A model generated the notes under the pieces. The model saw only the letters and a program-made list of their open reading frames with translations. It did no database searches and had not been told where the DNA came from. This document shows, piece after piece, positions 60,632 through 64,000 of a stretch of DNA of 64,000 nucleotides. Origin of the DNA: Leishmania martiniquensis (Eukaryota; Euglenozoa; Kinetoplastea; Trypanosomatida; Trypanosomatidae); the NCBI RefSeq assembly GCF_017916325.1, contig NC_090168.1, forward strand, positions 1,073,143 through 1,137,142. The letters are read 5' to 3'. Within the stretch, counting starts at the first letter, position 1. The number at the start of each line of letters is the position of its first letter. A program made the translations under genes and the position numbers.

Positions 60632-62608
60632 ATGAATGCGCTGGCAAACAAAAGCATTCTTACCGACTATTGGCTTCTCACGGATCTGGATGGGACGCTC
60701 ATTGCAACCCCGCACAAGGCCAACGGTCGTTATCTGCCCATCACACACAGCCCCTGCTTTGCGCCTGTGAAGCAGTGGTTGAGCGACGGCGGCAACGTGT
60801 GCATCGTCACGACGGCGGACCTGCGGGTAATCGACCAGGTGTACCACCCACTGAGGTCGCTTCTCAAGACGTATCAGGAATATGTAGATGAGACTGCTGC
60901 TGCGGGAACGCCCCTCCAGGCAGATGAAGCCACAGCGGCGCAGCCGCCGCGCCGTGGCTGTCTGCTCTTGTCCATTTATACCGGTGCCGTTCTGTATTGG
61001 TGCACGTCCGACTGCATTATCATGCTCTCGGAGTATGTCAGAGCTGCCCATTGCGCCACGCGCGAGTCCGTCGAGCTGGCGAAATCTTACCAGGTGCGCA
61101 TGCCGCATGCTACTTTGTTTGTGGACGGAAGTAATAAGCAGTTGCGTTCGCAGCCAGAGGTGTGTGTGCAGGGCACTTGCATCGACGCCGCGACCGCTTG
61201 TCGCCTGCAGGCCCGCATCGAGTCCATCTACCTAGATTACGTTCGGGATGTGCTCTCTGGCAAGGACCCGACCGTACGCGAGTCGATGAAGTGGCTATCC
61301 CAGCGCTACCAGCGCATGTGGGGCAGCCTGCTGCAGTACCTTGATCTCATCTACAACGCTGTGGTGCACAGGCACACCACATCGCCGTTGCTGCTCGGCG
61401 AGACAGCCACGCAGGCACTCATGGCACTGGCGCACCATTCTGCAGCGGACCCGGCAGCAGTGGAGTGGAAGGTGGGGTACTTGCGCTCCCGGCACAGCTT
61501 CTTGACGACCTTCGGCATTCTCCGCATCGAGCACGTCGATTCACATGTGTGCTACGCCGAAGCCGATACAGGCATGCCGCAGCCTATGCGACCCCGCGAT
61601 ATCAAGAGGCAGACAAAGGCGGCAGAACGTGAGCAGCTCGTCTCCTACGCGGCGCAGGTATTGCTGGCTGATGTGCCGCCTACCATTGCGTCAAAGCTGG
61701 CGGCTGCCACATCGAAGATGGCGGCGTTTTTGGTCGATCTCCTTGAGCCCAAAATGCAAAACGTTCCGTGGCAGATGCGCGAGGCAATACTATCTGTGAC
61801 GGAGGTAAATGCTCCATTCCACTCTCACAGCGTGCCCGCGTGGCCGGATGACGTGGCCAATATTGCGCAGGTCATTCTGCTTGGCCTGCCTCTGCGTCTC
61901 TTCTCCAAGTACTTCCGCTCTCACGCAGCGGCGTTGGTGCGGTGTGGTGTGAACGCCATGCCGCAGCCAAATAGCGTCGTCTTCTCCAAGATCGGTGTGA
62001 GCAAGTCCACCGCACTGCGATATCTGCTCGGCAGAGATCGTGTCGCTTCTGTAGCGGAAGACTGGAAGCCATATTTTCCCAAAGTCACCGCAAGCCCCAC
62101 CGCGGGTCCGGCGAGTCGAGCAGCCAACTTTGCGGGGTGTGTCCGTAGCTATCACGGCATCGCCATAGGTGACAACCCGCAATCCACCGACTACGAGCTG
62201 ACGGTGTTTCGAGATCTCCCGTTTCTGTCGGTGGAGCGGGAGTCACAGCGGGTTGAGCGGCACCGGCGCATTCTGCGGCGCCTGCGGCGCACGCAGCTTA
62301 TCGAGAGCCGCGGTGGTCAGCCGTTGATGCCGGATGGCAGCCAGGCACCGTCCTATGCGGAGCTCGTCTGCAGCCTGCGCCGCAGTGGGCCCATGATGGA
62401 TGATCGCCTATTCCGAAACATCAACTACGTTGGTGGCGAGGAAGAGGGCACGGCGCTTTTTCTTACCGCTCTCCTGCACTACGCCACAGCAGGCTCGAAG
62501 GGCAAAGAAGTGCAGATGACCACGGCTGCGTTCTGTGATGCTATCCACAAGGCACAGGGGACAAGCCGTGATCAGGTGATGCTGCGTACCGTTCCTGCGA
62601 AGCTGTAA
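60632..62608 (+). CDS. HAD-superfamily-like hydrolase, function unknown
   Basis: The product is 658 aa from the first ATG after a strong splice-acceptor tract. Near the N-terminus, LLTDLDGTLIATP carries the HAD motif I DxDGT (D18 and D20), followed by VKQWLSDGGNVCIVTTADLRV, which fits motif II (T). Close to the other end, AIGDNPQSTDYELT (about 511-523) resembles HAD motif IV (GDxxxD). About 490 residues separate them, far more than the roughly 150-250 of typical HAD phosphatases, so a large helical insert (about 190-480) appears to sit inside the fold. It contains KWLSQRYQRMWGSLLQYLDL and KMAAFLVDLLEPKMQNVPW. No signal peptide or membrane segment is seen. The catalytic aspartates are present, so phosphatase activity is possible; substrate unknown. 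I do not recognise a named family. Confidence 0.8.
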   Translation: MNALANKSILTDYWLLTDLDGTLIATPHKANGRYLPITHSPCFAPVKQWLSDGGNVCIVTTADLRVIDQVYHPLRSLLKTYQEYVDETAAAGTPLQADEATAAQPPRRGCLLLSIYTGAVLYWCTSDCIIMLSEYVRAAHCATRESVELAKSYQVRMPHATLFVDGSNKQLRSQPEVCVQGTCIDAATACRLQARIESIYLDYVRDVLSGKDPTVRESMKWLSQRYQRMWGSLLQYLDLIYNAVVHRHTTSPLLLGETATQALMALAHHSAADPAAVEWKVGYLRSRHSFLTTFGILRIEHVDSHVCYAEADTGMPQPMRPRDIKRQTKAAEREQLVSYAAQVLLADVPPTIASKLAAATSKMAAFLVDLLEPKMQNVPWQMREAILSVTEVNAPFHSHSVPAWPDDVANIAQVILLGLPLRLFSKYFRSHAAALVRCGVNAMPQPNSVVFSKIGVSKSTALRYLLGRDRVASVAEDWKPYFPKVTASPTAGPASRAANFAGCVRSYHGIAIGDNPQSTDYELTVFRDLPFLSVERESQRVERHRRILRRLRRTQLIESRGGQPLMPDGSQAPSYAELVCSLRRSGPMMDDRLFRNINYVGGEEEGTALFLTALLHYATAGSKGKEVQMTTAAFCDAIHKAQGTSRDQVMLRTVPAKL

Positions 62609-63816
62609 GCGAGTTCGGCGGCAGAGAACACGCGCTTGAGCACGCAGCTGTCGCGATCCTTCGCCAAACCCTTTCTCGGAGGTGGGGGGAAGGTTGCAGG
62701 CGAGGCAGAGGGTGCGACACCCTTGGTGCACGTCTCGCTGCTGGGCATGTCTGAGATGGGTGCTCCTCTTTTCCCTCCTGCCCCCTCTTCGACGTCTTTG
62801 ACGGCCGCTCTCCGCTGTCTCGTTCACCGCATCGCTTTGGCGCGGGCGAGGCGGCGCTTTTGCTCTGCAAACTGTGATTGCTCTTTTTCCTTCGATGCGC
62901 GTGAGCGCCTCCATTGTAACGCTGCCTGTGCTTCTCGCGCTCTCTGTGTGTCTCTCGTGCTCATGCCCCTCCTCCCTTCCTCTCCGCTACACGCGTCCCT
63001 GCGGCCTTGGGCGTCGGTTCGGAGGCCTCGACAGGCAAAGGCGAGGTCTGGGCGGGCGGCATCGGGGAAGCGGCTAACGAAGAAGGGTAAAACGGCAGAT
63101 CGCCAAAGTAGCCATGAGGCCGCACCCAGAAAAAAGTGAAGAGCGTTCAAGAGAGGCAGCGGCGCAGCGTGTCTGCTCACGATTCGTACTCAAATCTGGA
63201 CGGAGGAGCGCTGCGGCGCCACTCCTGGGGCCGCACTTCGAGGTCATGGTGTGGGGTAGCGCGACGACGCGCCTCGTGAAGAGTGACGCACCACTTTCCC
63301 ACCGCTGTGCCTGGTGCCTTCTCTCTCTCTCGCACGTGGAGCTCCCCCACGGGGATCGTCTCAACGTCGCCTGTCTTGCCCAGCATGTGCTACACACCGC
63401 TGCATTTCGCCCCATCTTTTATCCTCCCTCTCAAACGTTTTGGGGCGCACATCGTCCGCTGTCAAAAAACACCATGAGTCGCGCCGAGAGCATCACATAC
63501 ACTCGTACGCTTACCAACGCACTCCACGTGGTCCATACCTCTGCGCTACCCCCTCCCCTCCCTTCCCTTCCCGTTACCACTCCCTCTCTTTGTCACTGTT
63601 CAGTCATCTGCGCTTGCTCCCTCACTGAGTACCCCGTAGACTGTGCACTGGCCGCCTTCAAAGGCTTACAGCAGCTTTCTTCATCGATCTCGTTTGGTAG
63701 TCGCCCTCGTCCCCTGTCACGAGCGACCGTGCGGCTTCCATAGCTTTCCTCGACGTCGCAGAGCCGTCTTCACCATTTCACGGCGCGCCGCATCGAGCCG
63801 CTTCGTTCGCGCCCTG
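62609..63816 (+). other. intergenic region
   Basis: 1.2 kb between the HAD-like gene and the partial last gene. C/T tracts occur at 62765-62800, 62960-62990, 63405-63435 and 63545-63610. An open frame at 63114-63743 shows no protein-like features and is not called. No repeat copies are present. Confidence 0.6.
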
Positions 63817-64000
63817 ATGTTCACGGAAACCTCAGAAAAGTACTCGGCGGCGGACGGGACGATGAATCAGCCCCTCGAAAAGAACGAGAAGAATGTAGCG
63901 GATGAGTATACTGCCGTGGAGGAATTTGCGCCTTCCACGACGACGGTCGCCTCAGGTGCCGCTGGTGACGCTCGCGTTGGCGCTAGCTATGCCGAATACA
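63817..64000 (+). CDS. Hypothetical protein, 5' end only (runs off the window)
   Basis: From the ATG at 63817 the frame stays open for 61 codons to the window edge, beginning MFTETSEKYSAADGTMNQPL and continuing with Glu/Asn/Lys-rich and then Ala/Thr/Ser-rich sequence. The same frame has a stop upstream (about 63640) and no ATG between, so 63817 is the first possible start. The hydrophilic composition suggests a disordered N-terminus. No domain can be identified from this fragment. Confidence 0.6.
   Translation, partial: MFTETSEKYSAADGTMNQPLEKNEKNVADEYTAVEEFAPSTTTVASGAAGDARVGASYAEY

Noticed and set aside
63114..63743. 209-codon open frame before the last gene
   Set aside because: ATG-initiated but changes composition with local C/T tracts and has no protein-like or conserved motif.
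1..64000. tRNA, rRNA or snoRNA genes, strand-switch promoter, CRISPR or phage-like systems
   Set aside because: I found no B-box-like tRNA core, no convincing C/D or H/ACA arrays by eye, no change of coding strand and no regularly spaced repeats. A covariance-model search would be needed to exclude single snoRNAs.

Overview
This is nuclear DNA from a trypanosomatid, almost certainly a Leishmania species. All recognisable genes lie on the + strand, none has an intron, and coding sequence is GC-rich. The genes are separated by 0.6-3.5 kb of pyrimidine-rich DNA with polypyrimidine/AG tracts typical of trans-splice acceptors, CA/TG/TA microsatellites, and about 540-bp dispersed repeats of the SIDER type. 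This is the layout of one polycistronic transcription unit running left to right. No strand-switch region, promoter, tRNA, rRNA or CRISPR was seen. From memory, the gene content (GALE, CDC45, SCOT, mitochondrial HSP75/TRAP1) matches Leishmania chromosome 33; this was not checked by search.

Left third (1-26 kb): a very large two-pass membrane protein kinase with a glycosylated ectodomain and a degenerate nucleotide-cyclase-like domain; UDP-galactose 4-epimerase; a hypothetical protein with a SAM-like C-terminus; the replication factor CDC45; a 1208-residue coiled-coil protein; and mitochondrial succinyl-CoA:3-ketoacid CoA-transferase. Repeat copies sit at 7.0, 9.2-9.7 and 25.1-25.7 kb.

Middle (26-46 kb): a TBC1D23-like trafficking protein (pseudo-TBC plus inactive rhodanese) followed closely by a truncated repeat copy; a 3.4-kb gap with a nested hairpin at 30.5 kb; a large NCA2-domain, probably mitochondrial, membrane protein; an FG-repeat nucleoporin; a doubtful 280-residue ORF; and a GRASP-type Golgi protein.

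Right third (46-64 kb): mitochondrial HSP90 (TRAP1); a nucleostemin/GNL3-type circularly permuted GTPase; DPH2 of diphthamide synthesis; a decayed, multiply frameshifted gene with a split MYND zinc finger (57.8-59.6 kb); a HAD-like protein with widely separated motifs; and the start of a further gene that runs off the window.

The genes are not a functional operon. They are mostly housekeeping genes for sugar-nucleotide supply, DNA replication, Golgi and endosomal traffic, nuclear pores, mitochondria, ribosome assembly and EF-2 modification, co-transcribed as is normal in this group. CDS starts were set at the first in-frame ATG, because the longer open frames of several genes begin only at GTG or TTG codons.
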